A stretch of 40,529 nucleotides of DNA from Nitrospirota bacterium (GTDB lineage: Bacteria > Nitrospirota > Thermodesulfovibrionia > Thermodesulfovibrionales > Magnetobacteriaceae): NCBI GenBank assembly GCA_015233015.1, contig JADFYO010000031.1, positions 1-40,529 of the forward strand, in the 5' to 3' direction. Numbering within the stretch: the stretch's first letter is position 1; every line of letters begins with the position of its first letter. Shown here piece by piece: positions 7,877 through 14,723 of this stretch. The notes below the pieces were generated by a model, which saw nothing but the letters and a program-made list of their open reading frames with translations, searched no databases and was not told where the DNA came from. The position numbers were made by a program, and so were the translations under genes.

Positions 7877-8689
7877 TCAACCACAATCAGAAGGAACTAT
7901 AGGGTCAGGCATAGACTTCATGTCTATTGATTGAACCTTACTTTGTGGCTCCGCGTCGGCAATGTCGTAGAAAAGATAATCGAAATATCCTTCAAAGTAC
8001 TTTACAACAAGTTGGTTGTTTGTTTTGAAGCATGCACCAATCTTGTCTCTATGAAATGACCATCCAAAAACAACCTCATTTTGCCTATCGGTAAATTTAA
8101 AAATCGTCATTTGAATAAATGGTAGAACAGTATCATCCAGATATCTTATATTGTATCTTGTTTTCATATCTGATGTAAATCTATTTATTCGTTGCTTAAC
8201 ATGATCATCATCTGGAATATGCGACGAAGCAATATCTGTCCAAATACATTCGTTGTTTGATATAACTTGTTCTTTTGCTTCAAGCCATTTTTCATAATAA
8301 GTTGCTTGTAGTTTTGTATTATATCGAAACATAGTATTTTTAACCTCACTTGATAGTAAACAGGTATCGGTACAATATTTAAATCCCACACCTGCGTTAG
8401 GGAATGTAAATATCTGATCCGTTCTTTGCAACATCGTTGATATTTCTTTTACAGTGTTCAAGATGTTTTCATGTAACTGCCTGGTTTCTTCTTTAAGGCT
8501 ATTTGAATTTACTAATACTTCAAGTTTAAATGCTAATAAAACTGGATATATGATAAAAAATATTGAACGCATTACATGGTCATTTTTCACAAATAGCTCA
8601 TCGTAATAACTCCACACACTAGCAAGATAAACAACAATATATGCAAAATACAATAAAGTACCACGAGATAAAGAACAACGCTGCCTCAT
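7877..8689 (-). CDS. Two-helix membrane protein of unknown function
   Basis: A 270-residue protein. The start at 8689 is chosen because GGGAGGG stands 8-9 bases upstream; the ATG at 8761 has no comparable site. Two hydrophobic helices (TLLYFAYIVVYLASVW and SIFFIIYPVLLAF) are followed by a coiled-coil-like stretch and a soluble domain ending with strings such as FGWSFHRDKIGACF and VVKYFEGYFDYLF. I do not recognise the family with certainty; the terminal part recalls domains attached to conflict or signalling proteins. Base composition is visibly more AT-rich than in the flanking core genes, which suggests transfer. Confidence 0.65.
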   Translation of the reverse strand: MRQRCSLSRGTLLYFAYIVVYLASVWSYYDELFVKNDHVMRSIFFIIYPVLLAFKLEVLVNSNSLKEETRQLHENILNTVKEISTMLQRTDQIFTFPNAGVGFKYCTDTCLLSSEVKNTMFRYNTKLQATYYEKWLEAKEQVISNNECIWTDIASSHIPDDDHVKQRINRFTSDMKTRYNIRYLDDTVLPFIQMTIFKFTDRQNEVVFGWSFHRDKIGACFKTNNQLVVKYFEGYFDYLFYDIADAEPQSKVQSIDMKSMPDPIVPSDCG

Positions 8690-9081
8690 TGATTTTACCC
8701 TCCCAATAATCTTCAAACTCACTGCAACAGCAAACCATACGTCTCGAAGAGACAATAACATTGTAAATGATAGTACACATTATGTCAATAAAAATATTTT
8801 AAATAATTATCCATGAGACAATAATGGTATCAATAATTGTATAACTACTTGATTATATAGAATAATAGTACAATATCATATATAATGCTCAATAGTAGGC
8901 AGGTAAGTTGTGCTCATGTTACGCACAGGTAACATTAAGTAATAAATAAGGTTACGCAAAAGTAACATCTCTGGAGGTGCAAATATTTGAGAACCAGTAA
9001 ATACAGGCGTAAATCAAGGAGTTTTGAGTTGTCAGCAGCGTATTTTACGCAAACAGCGGGAAGCCGCGATAGCTCCCAACA
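8690..9081. other. AT-rich intergenic stretch without a convincing gene
   Basis: This region is strongly AT-rich between 8762 and 8900 and contains two copies of a GTTACGCA-type palindrome (8917-8968). A 44-codon frame from a TTG at 8987 with a GGAGGT upstream exists, but it runs antisense into the next gene and is not accepted. No RNA gene was recognised. Confidence 0.6.
8917..8968. repeat. Paired imperfect palindromes, TGTTACGCA..GTAACA
   Basis: TGTTACGCACAGGTAACA at 8917-8934 and GGTTACGCAAAAGTAACA at 8950-8967 are direct copies 33 bp apart, about three helical turns. Each has GTTAC/GTAAC dyad symmetry. The arrangement fits a cooperative operator or a mobile-element end. No regulator gene is adjacent. 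Confidence 0.6.
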
Positions 9082-9843
9082 CTATCCAATCGTCTCCACA
9101 GCGGCAAATTTTGGCTCGTGAAGAGGCATCAGAATATCAGCCATATCCCTGACCCTGAGCATTATGTCATAGGCGGCGTAGGGATTTACTACCGTACCCG
9201 ATGGAATTACCTCCAGACCCATGCCCCTTACCGGAGGCGGCGGGGCAAAATTCTCCATTATACAGCAAAACCCCGTGATTACTGCTTTGCCGTCTTTTGT
9301 GTCTATTATAACGCTCATCCCGCCTTCTGTATGCACAGGAGTGTGAAACATACGAATGCCGGGCACTACTTCAATGTCCTTGTCTGTCGTTATTATCTGC
9401 CCGTTTTCCTGCACCCCTAAGATGTAATCCTCCATGTAGCGGTAATCGAGGGGATGCGGGTCCAGAATTGTCTGAATCTCTTTCTCGTGGACGTAGATGC
9501 GGGCGTTGACGCATTTATCGTCATTTTCGCAGTGGTCATTGTGCAGATGCGTGTGAATAATCGTGTCTATCTCTTCCGGCGAGGTGTCCCACCGTGCAAG
9601 ACCGTCTTCTAAAGACTTGTAAATCCTGCCGCCAATCGCCTCCTCCCGTGCCTCAGAACGCGCCGGCCTTAACTCACCCGTATCGACTAATATTTTACGC
9701 CCGTTGCCTTCTATGTACCAGCTGTATATAGGTATCGTGTAAGGCTGCCCGAAGCCGAACTGATACGTCATCATAGTCTTGTCAAAGAGTTTAGTGCCAC
9801 AGACAATAGGATGTATCTTATATTGGCTCATTGAACTTTTCAC
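9082..9843 (-). CDS. Metallo-beta-lactamase-fold hydrolase, AHL-lactonase-like
   Basis: A 253-residue zinc hydrolase. The motif HTHLHNDH gives the dinuclear zinc-site residues, and the downstream HTEGG, ITGFC and LHEPKF segments fit the remaining positions of the N-acyl-homoserine-lactonase-like branch (AiiA/AttM relatives). The substrate cannot be assigned; many members act on other lactones or esters. The start is a GTG at 9843 whose bases overlap the OsmC stop (GTGA); an ATG at 9831 is an alternative. It is the second gene of a coupled OsmC-MBL pair. Confidence 0.85.
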   Translation of the reverse strand: MKSSMSQYKIHPIVCGTKLFDKTMMTYQFGFGQPYTIPIYSWYIEGNGRKILVDTGELRPARSEAREEAIGGRIYKSLEDGLARWDTSPEEIDTIIHTHLHNDHCENDDKCVNARIYVHEKEIQTILDPHPLDYRYMEDYILGVQENGQIITTDKDIEVVPGIRMFHTPVHTEGGMSVIIDTKDGKAVITGFCCIMENFAPPPPVRGMGLEVIPSGTVVNPYAAYDIMLRVRDMADILMPLHEPKFAAVETIG

Positions 9844-10322
9844 TCCGTATCGTGGGTTAGTTCATATTTAACATTCACTACTACATCGCTTCTTAGGGAA
9901 TGATATACGCCGCAGTATTTTTCCTGCGACAGGGCAATCGCCCTTTTAACCTTCTTCTCAGTCAGATTCTTGCCGGCAATGTGAAGCATTATGTCGAATT
10001 GCTTATAGTACTGCGGGGGTGTTTCCGGCTTGTAACCTTTGATGTCTGCCTTGAAAGATGACAGCTGAACCTTCATCTTCTGTAAGAAAATCACACAATC
10101 AGTGGAGAGACATGCCCCAAGGCTGAGCATCAGCGGTTCTGAGGGCTGACATCCCCATTCGACATTTGCGTCTATGTCTATTTCGTATCCCTTTTGGGTC
10201 CTCGCCAGGAAAATATAGTCTTTCTCCCAGGTTATTGTCCCGCTAAGCACCGTCGATACCTTGGACTTGTACCCGTCTAATGACCCTTCTAATGTTTGAA
10301 CTATGTCGTCACTCATTATCAT
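9840..10322 (-). CDS. OsmC/Ohr-family protein
   Basis: A 160-residue OsmC-fold protein. The two reactive Cys of the family are seen in GACLSTDCVIFL and in SQEKYCGVYHSL. Members reduce organic peroxides with thiols; some of this subgroup act in sulfur metabolism or are uncharacterised. The ATG at 10322 has GAGGG six bases upstream. It precedes an MBL-fold hydrolase with overlapping stop and start codons, so both probably act together. Confidence 0.85.
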   Translation of the reverse strand: MIMSDDIVQTLEGSLDGYKSKVSTVLSGTITWEKDYIFLARTQKGYEIDIDANVEWGCQPSEPLMLSLGACLSTDCVIFLQKMKVQLSSFKADIKGYKPETPPQYYKQFDIMLHIAGKNLTEKKVKRAIALSQEKYCGVYHSLRSDVVVNVKYELTHDTE

Positions 10323-10441
10323 CTTTAACCCTCATATATTTAAAAAATAGCCGCCGCATATGTAGCAGCTCTCTTATCTTAGGAAAAACCGGTTACAAAA
10401 GTCAAAGACGCCGACTGAATTGTGCCGAAATCGGGCACCGG

Positions 10442-11674
10442 TTATGGCCGAACGAGTTGTTTAGCCATCTCTTTAAGCAGACGCAGAACCAGCGGCGGGT
10501 CATACTTATAAAGCACATCGAAGTCTGCTGCGCCGATGGGCAGCAGTAAGGTGTTGTCAGTTAGAGTCGTCGCGGTTTCCGTCCTGTTTAATTGCATCAG
10601 CATACTGGTTTGTCCAAAGAGCTGCCCCTCGCGAAGTTCTTTTATAACGTGACCATCGCTTCCGGTTAATTGAACCGCCCCGCCGAGGATATAGTACATT
10701 TCGCTGCCCGCGTCTCCCGTTTTAAATACGTCGGCGGCGGCGTTATATAATCTGGCGTATTTATAGAGCAGTGCGCTGTGAACCTTGCCGCTGTGGGTTT
10801 CAATTAAATACTTCAGCGACACGATGTCTGCTCTGTGCATATTTGCGGTGAACTCTACCCCTATCAGAAGGATAAAAAACGACATATATACCCATAATAT
10901 TATCAATAAGATTGTCTTAAGAGAGCCGAACGCAACCCCGAAATGGGGATTGGCGACGATATAATTTGCAAACGATGGTTTTACCACAGACCATAAAAGA
11001 GCAGTAAGGGCCACACCGGCAAAGATATTCCAAAAACCCGTGCGTACAGGTATCAACACGTAAAAAAAAGCGATAAGGGCAGCTATCGATATCAGCAGAT
11101 TTGTGCTCAGGCCGATTATCTGATAAATAAACGGTACCTGTTTAAAAAGATAATACATCAACTGGGAGTAAACAATCTCCCCGATTACGAGGGATATGAG
11201 AATCAGGAGGAATAAGAACACTACTAAGACATTAATGGCAAGTTCTATAAAAAACGGCCGCCGGTTATCTTCTTTAAAGATATTCGCAAAGACAATCCTC
11301 AGAGTTGACATAAGGGGGATGATAGACCAGACACAGGCAACGACACCGACAAAGCCCCATGTCCCATTCAGGCTTGAGAGCGCCTTTACTTCTGTCATTA
11401 TCGTGCCCTGCTGTTCGTGCAGCAGGATAGAAGTAATCTTCCTGAGACCTTCGGCAGCCCCGGCAGATGACGTAAAATAGTTTACTAAGAATAACATAGC
11501 GAGAATCAACATGGGGATTGAGGCAAAAATCCCGTAATAGGCCAAAGCGGCCGAGGACATGAAGTGATTGTTTTTTATAAACGATTTTATGGATTCGACG
11601 AAAATGACATACAACCTGGCTGTACTGCTCAAGGCTCTAAAGCTGCCCGAATGCCTGCCGGCGTCATTGCTCAA
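10442..11674 (-). CDS. YihY/BrkB membrane protein fused to a cyclic-nucleotide-binding domain
   Basis: A 410-residue protein. Residues about 30-280 form the six-helix YihY/BrkB region (SAALAYYGIFASIPMLIL near the start, IILWVYMSFFILLIGVEF near the end). After a linker, residues about 310-405 form a CAP_ED/cNMP-binding beta-roll (DVFKTGDAGSEMYYILGG, REGQLFGQTSMLM, then the PTAT-like TETATTLT). The roll lacks an obvious Arg-containing phosphate cassette of the RxA type and shows GQTSML instead, so nucleotide binding is not certain. The start is probably a TTG at 11674. The function of BrkB proteins is not settled. There is no sign of a frameshift between the two parts. Confidence 0.85.
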   Translation of the reverse strand: MSNDAGRHSGSFRALSSTARLYVIFVESIKSFIKNNHFMSSAALAYYGIFASIPMLILAMLFLVNYFTSSAGAAEGLRKITSILLHEQQGTIMTEVKALSSLNGTWGFVGVVACVWSIIPLMSTLRIVFANIFKEDNRRPFFIELAINVLVVFLFLLILISLVIGEIVYSQLMYYLFKQVPFIYQIIGLSTNLLISIAALIAFFYVLIPVRTGFWNIFAGVALTALLWSVVKPSFANYIVANPHFGVAFGSLKTILLIILWVYMSFFILLIGVEFTANMHRADIVSLKYLIETHSGKVHSALLYKYARLYNAAADVFKTGDAGSEMYYILGGAVQLTGSDGHVIKELREGQLFGQTSMLMQLNRTETATTLTDNTLLLPIGAADFDVLYKYDPPLVLRLLKEMAKQLVRP

Positions 11675-11783
11675 CGCCTTTTACCCCGCCACGCCAATAC
11701 TCCCTGATAAAGAAACGTCATCATACCCTAATTTATCATACTTTTGACGGCTAAATAAAGTAACTGCCGTGGCGTTATTGGTA

Positions 11784-11814
11784 TTGACAAGGCATAGAGT
11801 TGTTCTGCTATGTT
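11784..11814 (+). promoter_or_regulatory. Possible promoter of the DUF2318 gene
   Basis: TTGACA at 11784-11789 and TATGTT at 11809-11814 with a 19-bp spacer. If real, transcription would begin near 11821, four bases before the in-frame ATG at 11825, giving an almost leaderless message. Confidence 0.35.
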
Positions 11815-12283
11815 TATAGGGCGTATGTGCAAGGGGACGAACTTTATCGGGACATATGTTGCAGCCATTGCCATTGTTGCGACGGCCCTCATGTTTCAGG
11901 GCTGTACAAATAAAAGGGATTTCAATAAGGCGAAGTTCAATGGCGATCGTTTTCAGGTAAGCAGTGCAGAGTTTAAAGAGAAAACCCCTGTTTTTTATTC
12001 GCATATGGACGGCACGAAGGAGATACATTTCTTTGTAGTCAAGGTAAACGGCCAGATGTATTCCTATTTCGACATATGCAACTCGTGTAAGCAGCACAAC
12101 CTGGGCTACAGGGCGGAAAAGACATTTCTCCAATGCAGAAACTGTCAGGTAGCCATACCCTACGAAGAGCTGAAGACCGGCCTCGGCGGCTGCTATCCAG
12201 TTCCCCTTCATGGAAAAGAAGAAGGCGGCATGTATTCCATTACGCTGTCAGAAGTCCTCAGGGGCAGTCAATATTTCCCGTAA
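11810..12283 (+). CDS. DUF2318-type iron-sulfur-like lipoprotein
   Basis: A 157-residue protein with a signal peptide and a lipobox (MFQGC). The mature domain matches DUF2318: a Cys pair in ICNSCK, then a second pair in QCRNCQ and the signature GGCYPVPL, positioned as metal ligands. DUF2318 proteins are thought to be membrane or periplasmic Fe-S or metal proteins, often with metal-uptake systems. Here it is a single gene with no FTR1 or P19 partner nearby. The first ATG (11810) overlaps the candidate -10, so the ATG at 11825 is an equally good start. A longer antisense frame covers the same bases and is rejected. Confidence 0.8.
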   Translation: MFIGRMCKGTNFIGTYVAAIAIVATALMFQGCTNKRDFNKAKFNGDRFQVSSAEFKEKTPVFYSHMDGTKEIHFFVVKVNGQMYSYFDICNSCKQHNLGYRAEKTFLQCRNCQVAIPYEELKTGLGGCYPVPLHGKEEGGMYSITLSEVLRGSQYFP

Positions 12284-12319
12284 TGCATGTGGCTCAACAG
12301 CGGAGGATTTCTGGTGCGC

Positions 12320-12351
12320 TTGACAATTTATGCTGATTTATGGATAAATCA
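12320..12351 (+). promoter_or_regulatory. Promoter with overlapping perfect palindrome
   Basis: TTGACA (12320-12325) and GATAAA (12343-12348) with a 17-bp spacer. TGATTTAT-GG-ATAAATCA at 12334-12351 is a perfect 8-bp inverted repeat that covers the -10. This is a good repressor-site geometry for the gene at 12434. Confidence 0.5.
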
Positions 12352-12433
12352 ATAAGGCGGCGTGATATTTATCAGAGTTTGTCAGGCAGCGCCAAAGGGA
12401 TTTTACTATAAATGCGGTTTTAAGGAGGAAGAA

Positions 12434-12907
12434 ATGATAAAGTTTGAAGAGATTACATCGTTTGTGTCGTCGGCTATCGACAAATATTTTGGGCCTAAGA
12501 CGATATGGCCTGGCATTACCGACGAAGTTCGCAAAACCAGCCTGAAACTTGCAAATACAGTACAATCTGTTTATGACCAATCGCTAAGCGCGATATTAGG
12601 GCAATGCGATAAACCCGGCACCGAAGAAAAGAATACACACGAATGCGGCTGCTCAAAAAACAGACAGGAAGCTAAACAGCCTGACGCTTCACCGGCGACA
12701 TCCAATAAAGCCCCTGAAATCCGCTCAGCAGACCCTGAAATAACCAAAGCGGCAGAACCTAAGACTAAGGAAACAGCTGCATCCTCCGACCCCCAAGCGG
12801 CGGCAACAAAACCACCGGCACGCAAACCGCGCGCAAAAAAGGACACTAACGCCGAACCCGCAGGAACTAAACCGGCAAAGACACGAGCAAAAAAGTCTAA
12901 GACCTAA
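12434..12907 (+). CDS. Hypothetical protein with Lys/Ala/Pro-rich H1-like tail
   Basis: A 157-residue protein starting at 12434 behind TAAGGAGGAA, a strong ribosome site. The first 55 residues look helical (FEEITSFVSSAIDKYFG). A small Cys/His cluster follows (HECGCSK, with an earlier Cys in GQCDKPG). The last 80 residues are low-complexity and rich in Lys, Ala, Pro and Thr, ending KTRAKKSKT, like histone-H1-type or AlgP tails. DNA or polyanion binding by the tail is an inference. The N-terminal part was not recognised. The stop overlaps the stop of the convergent small gene. Confidence 0.75.
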   Translation: MIKFEEITSFVSSAIDKYFGPKTIWPGITDEVRKTSLKLANTVQSVYDQSLSAILGQCDKPGTEEKNTHECGCSKNRQEAKQPDASPATSNKAPEIRSADPEITKAAEPKTKETAASSDPQAAATKPPARKPRAKKDTNAEPAGTKPAKTRAKKSKT

Positions 12908-13078
12908 TCTTTTTTGTCTTCGACGGCCTTGTCTTTGATAGAAATATCCCTAACGAAGTCGGCGCAGCGCATGTCCTTGCCGCTTATAAGGAACTTCTTT
13001 TTGCAATCTCCTCTCCACGCGCATACGGTGCATATGGTGCCTGTATCAGCCACAGGCGGCAGCCTTGTTGTGCGTCAT
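12904..13078 (-). pseudogene. Small four-Cys protein gene, start codon apparently out of frame
   Basis: Reading from 13053 (GTG) to the TAG at 12904 gives a 49-residue protein with ICTVCAWRGDCKKKF and DMRCADFVRDISIKD: four Cys in a CxxC-x5-C pattern plus one more, followed by a charged end. The open frame extends upstream to 13075 through RTTRLPPV, where it meets TGA. The ATG at 13076-13078 is one base out of register; removing a single A would give MRTTRLPPVADTG as a natural N-terminus. Either the gene has a one-base insertion or the GTG at 13053 is the true start. The protein resembles short Cys proteins I have seen in anaerobes but I cannot name a family. It lies just downstream of the iron alcohol dehydrogenase gene. 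Confidence 0.6.
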
Positions 13079-13096
13079 TGTGTTTTATCCCTCATC

Positions 13097-14290
13097 TTAT
13101 AACCTCTCAAAAAGTATTGACCTGATTTCCTCTTTGCTCAGCCTTACGTGGCTCTCTTTATTTGAAGTTTCGGCGGCAAGCCTGTCCAGATCCTCCAGTT
13201 TTATGCCATATGCGCAGAGACGCCGCATTTTTAATTGTTCTGTCCATGAGTAAAGTTTTTCTGTCAGGGCGTCAAGGGCCGGGTCAATTGCCTTTTCGCC
13301 GGTTATCAATGAGCCGATTGCCGCATATTTTTCGATTGCGGCTGAACCTGCGGCCCTAAGGGCTGCGATATTGGCCCTGGTTGCCGCCCCTGCCATAGTC
13401 CCGCAAATCACCCCGTGGGGTATGTCAAAACGGCCGCCTACCGAGGAGGCCAAACCGTGGACAACCCCAAGCCCGGCATTCGCAAGCGTTATTCCCGACA
13501 TTGCGGAGGCATATGCCATTGCGCTTTTGGCGTGAATATTGGCCTCACCAGTCATACAAGCTGCCTCCATATTTTCTATGGCAAGCCTCAATGCCCCAAT
13601 GGCAAGCGAATCGGTCATCGGCGACGCCTTCACCGACACATATGACTCCATCAGCTGCGTAAATGCGTCCATCGCGCAGGCCGCCGCCACATCAGGCGGA
13701 CATGACAGAGTAAGCTCAGGGTCTATCAGCGCTATATCGGGAACGAAGTTGTCATGGCGCAGGGATTTCTTAAACCCTTCAGGCCCGACGCGGCTTAGGA
13801 CGGCGTTTTTCGTTGCCTCGCTTCCCGTCCCCGACGTCGTTGGTACGGCGGCAAAGGGGATCTTCCTACCGCTATGTGCTGCAGGGTCTCCAACGCCTTC
13901 AAGATATTTTAATACGCTCTCACCAAGGGGAAGCATCGCCGAGATTGCCTTTGCGCCGTCTATCACGCTCCCGCCGCCTATGCCCACAACGGCATCGATG
14001 CCGCAGCCGCCGAACTCTGAAACGGCGGCGTCAACCATCTCAGGCGACGGCTCCCTGGTTATTTGACAGAGATAGCATTTAATGCCGTCTTTCCCCAGAG
14101 AATTCAGCAGCGTGTCAAGCCTGCCGGTTTTCTTCAGCGACGACCCTCCGGTTACGATTAACACAGTAGTGCCAAGCCGCGAAATAACCTTTGGCAGAAT
14201 AGAAAACACCCCGGCGCCAAAATATATTGAAGGGGTTTTGGTAAAATTAAATGCCTGCGGACCTACCACATTGACCTGTCTGCCGGACAC
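13097..14290 (-). CDS. Iron-containing alcohol dehydrogenase family protein
   Basis: A 397-residue group III dehydrogenase. The nucleotide-binding GIGGGSVIDGAKA and the AVPTTSGTGSEAT region are typical. Metal-site residues are partly visible: an Asp in CAMDAFTQLMESYVS and two His in GVVHGLA and DIPHGV. The position usually held by His (DALTH) is Gln here (DAFTQ), which appears to be a subgroup trait but could change the metal. The start is a GTG at 14290, overlapping the upstream ABM gene by 28 bases. The substrate is unknown; possible aldehydes and alcohols of central metabolism. Confidence 0.88.
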   Translation of the reverse strand: MSGRQVNVVGPQAFNFTKTPSIYFGAGVFSILPKVISRLGTTVLIVTGGSSLKKTGRLDTLLNSLGKDGIKCYLCQITREPSPEMVDAAVSEFGGCGIDAVVGIGGGSVIDGAKAISAMLPLGESVLKYLEGVGDPAAHSGRKIPFAAVPTTSGTGSEATKNAVLSRVGPEGFKKSLRHDNFVPDIALIDPELTLSCPPDVAAACAMDAFTQLMESYVSVKASPMTDSLAIGALRLAIENMEAACMTGEANIHAKSAMAYASAMSGITLANAGLGVVHGLASSVGGRFDIPHGVICGTMAGAATRANIAALRAAGSAAIEKYAAIGSLITGEKAIDPALDALTEKLYSWTEQLKMRRLCAYGIKLEDLDRLAAETSNKESHVRLSKEEIRSILFERL

Positions 14291-14571
14291 ACTACCTTGT
14301 GCGGAGTGCCTTTGCGTGGTTTAGCCATCATTGGTTCGACAGTTTCTCTCCATTGTTTGTAGTGAGAGGTCTCCTTATGTGCCTTTGAGGACGCCTCGGA
14401 TTCATAAGCCTCATAGAGGATAAAATGTGCAGGGGCTTCGCTGCCCTGAAGAATGTCGAATCTCATATTGCCAGGCTCGGCAACGGAATTCTCGTGGTTT
14501 TTGCGCGAAGCCGCAATAAACGCGTCAATATGTTCTGGTTTGACCGATACCTCAACCACCGTGACTATCAT
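14263..14571 (-). CDS. ABM-domain (antibiotic biosynthesis monooxygenase-like) protein
   Basis: A 102-residue ferredoxin-like-fold protein of the ABM/LsrG/YgiN type: VTVVEVSVKPEHIDAFI at the start, EPGNMRFDILQ and FILYEAYES in the middle, and HKETSHYKQW. Members are cofactor-free oxygenases or isomerases on quinones or small metabolites. GGGAGG lies about 10 bases before the ATG at 14571. It overlaps the iron-alcohol-dehydrogenase gene by 28 bases, a pairing often seen, so both may act on one metabolite. Confidence 0.85.
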   Translation of the reverse strand: MIVTVVEVSVKPEHIDAFIAASRKNHENSVAEPGNMRFDILQGSEAPAHFILYEAYESEASSKAHKETSHYKQWRETVEPMMAKPRKGTPHKVVCPADRSMW

Positions 14572-14723
14572 ACTTCAAAATCCTCCCGTTCATTTTCTTC
14601 CCGGCGCATCATTGCCCGGCATAATTAATAATCATGGAAGCAAACAGTAATTATTGTATCAGCATTTCGGCAAATATTTCAATCTCCGGAATCATGCGCC
14701 TATCTCTCATTGAACTATATTTC

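Noticed and set aside
7822-7884. GTG start at 7884 for the Rpn-type gene
   Set aside because: The ATG at 7821 fits the usual family N-terminus and avoids overlap with the upstream gene, though neither start has a strong ribosome site.
8987-9121. 44-codon plus-strand frame with TTG start and GGAGGT upstream
   Set aside because: It overlaps the 3' end of the MBL-fold gene on the other strand, shows no family features, and lies in an AT-rich stretch where such frames arise by chance.
10422-10438. Hairpin GTGCC..GGGCAC as a terminator of the BrkB gene
   Set aside because: No U-run follows on the minus strand and the stem has a bulge.
11681-12211. 176-residue minus-strand frame
   Set aside because: It is antisense to the DUF2318 lipoprotein gene, whose Cys motifs and lipobox are clear.
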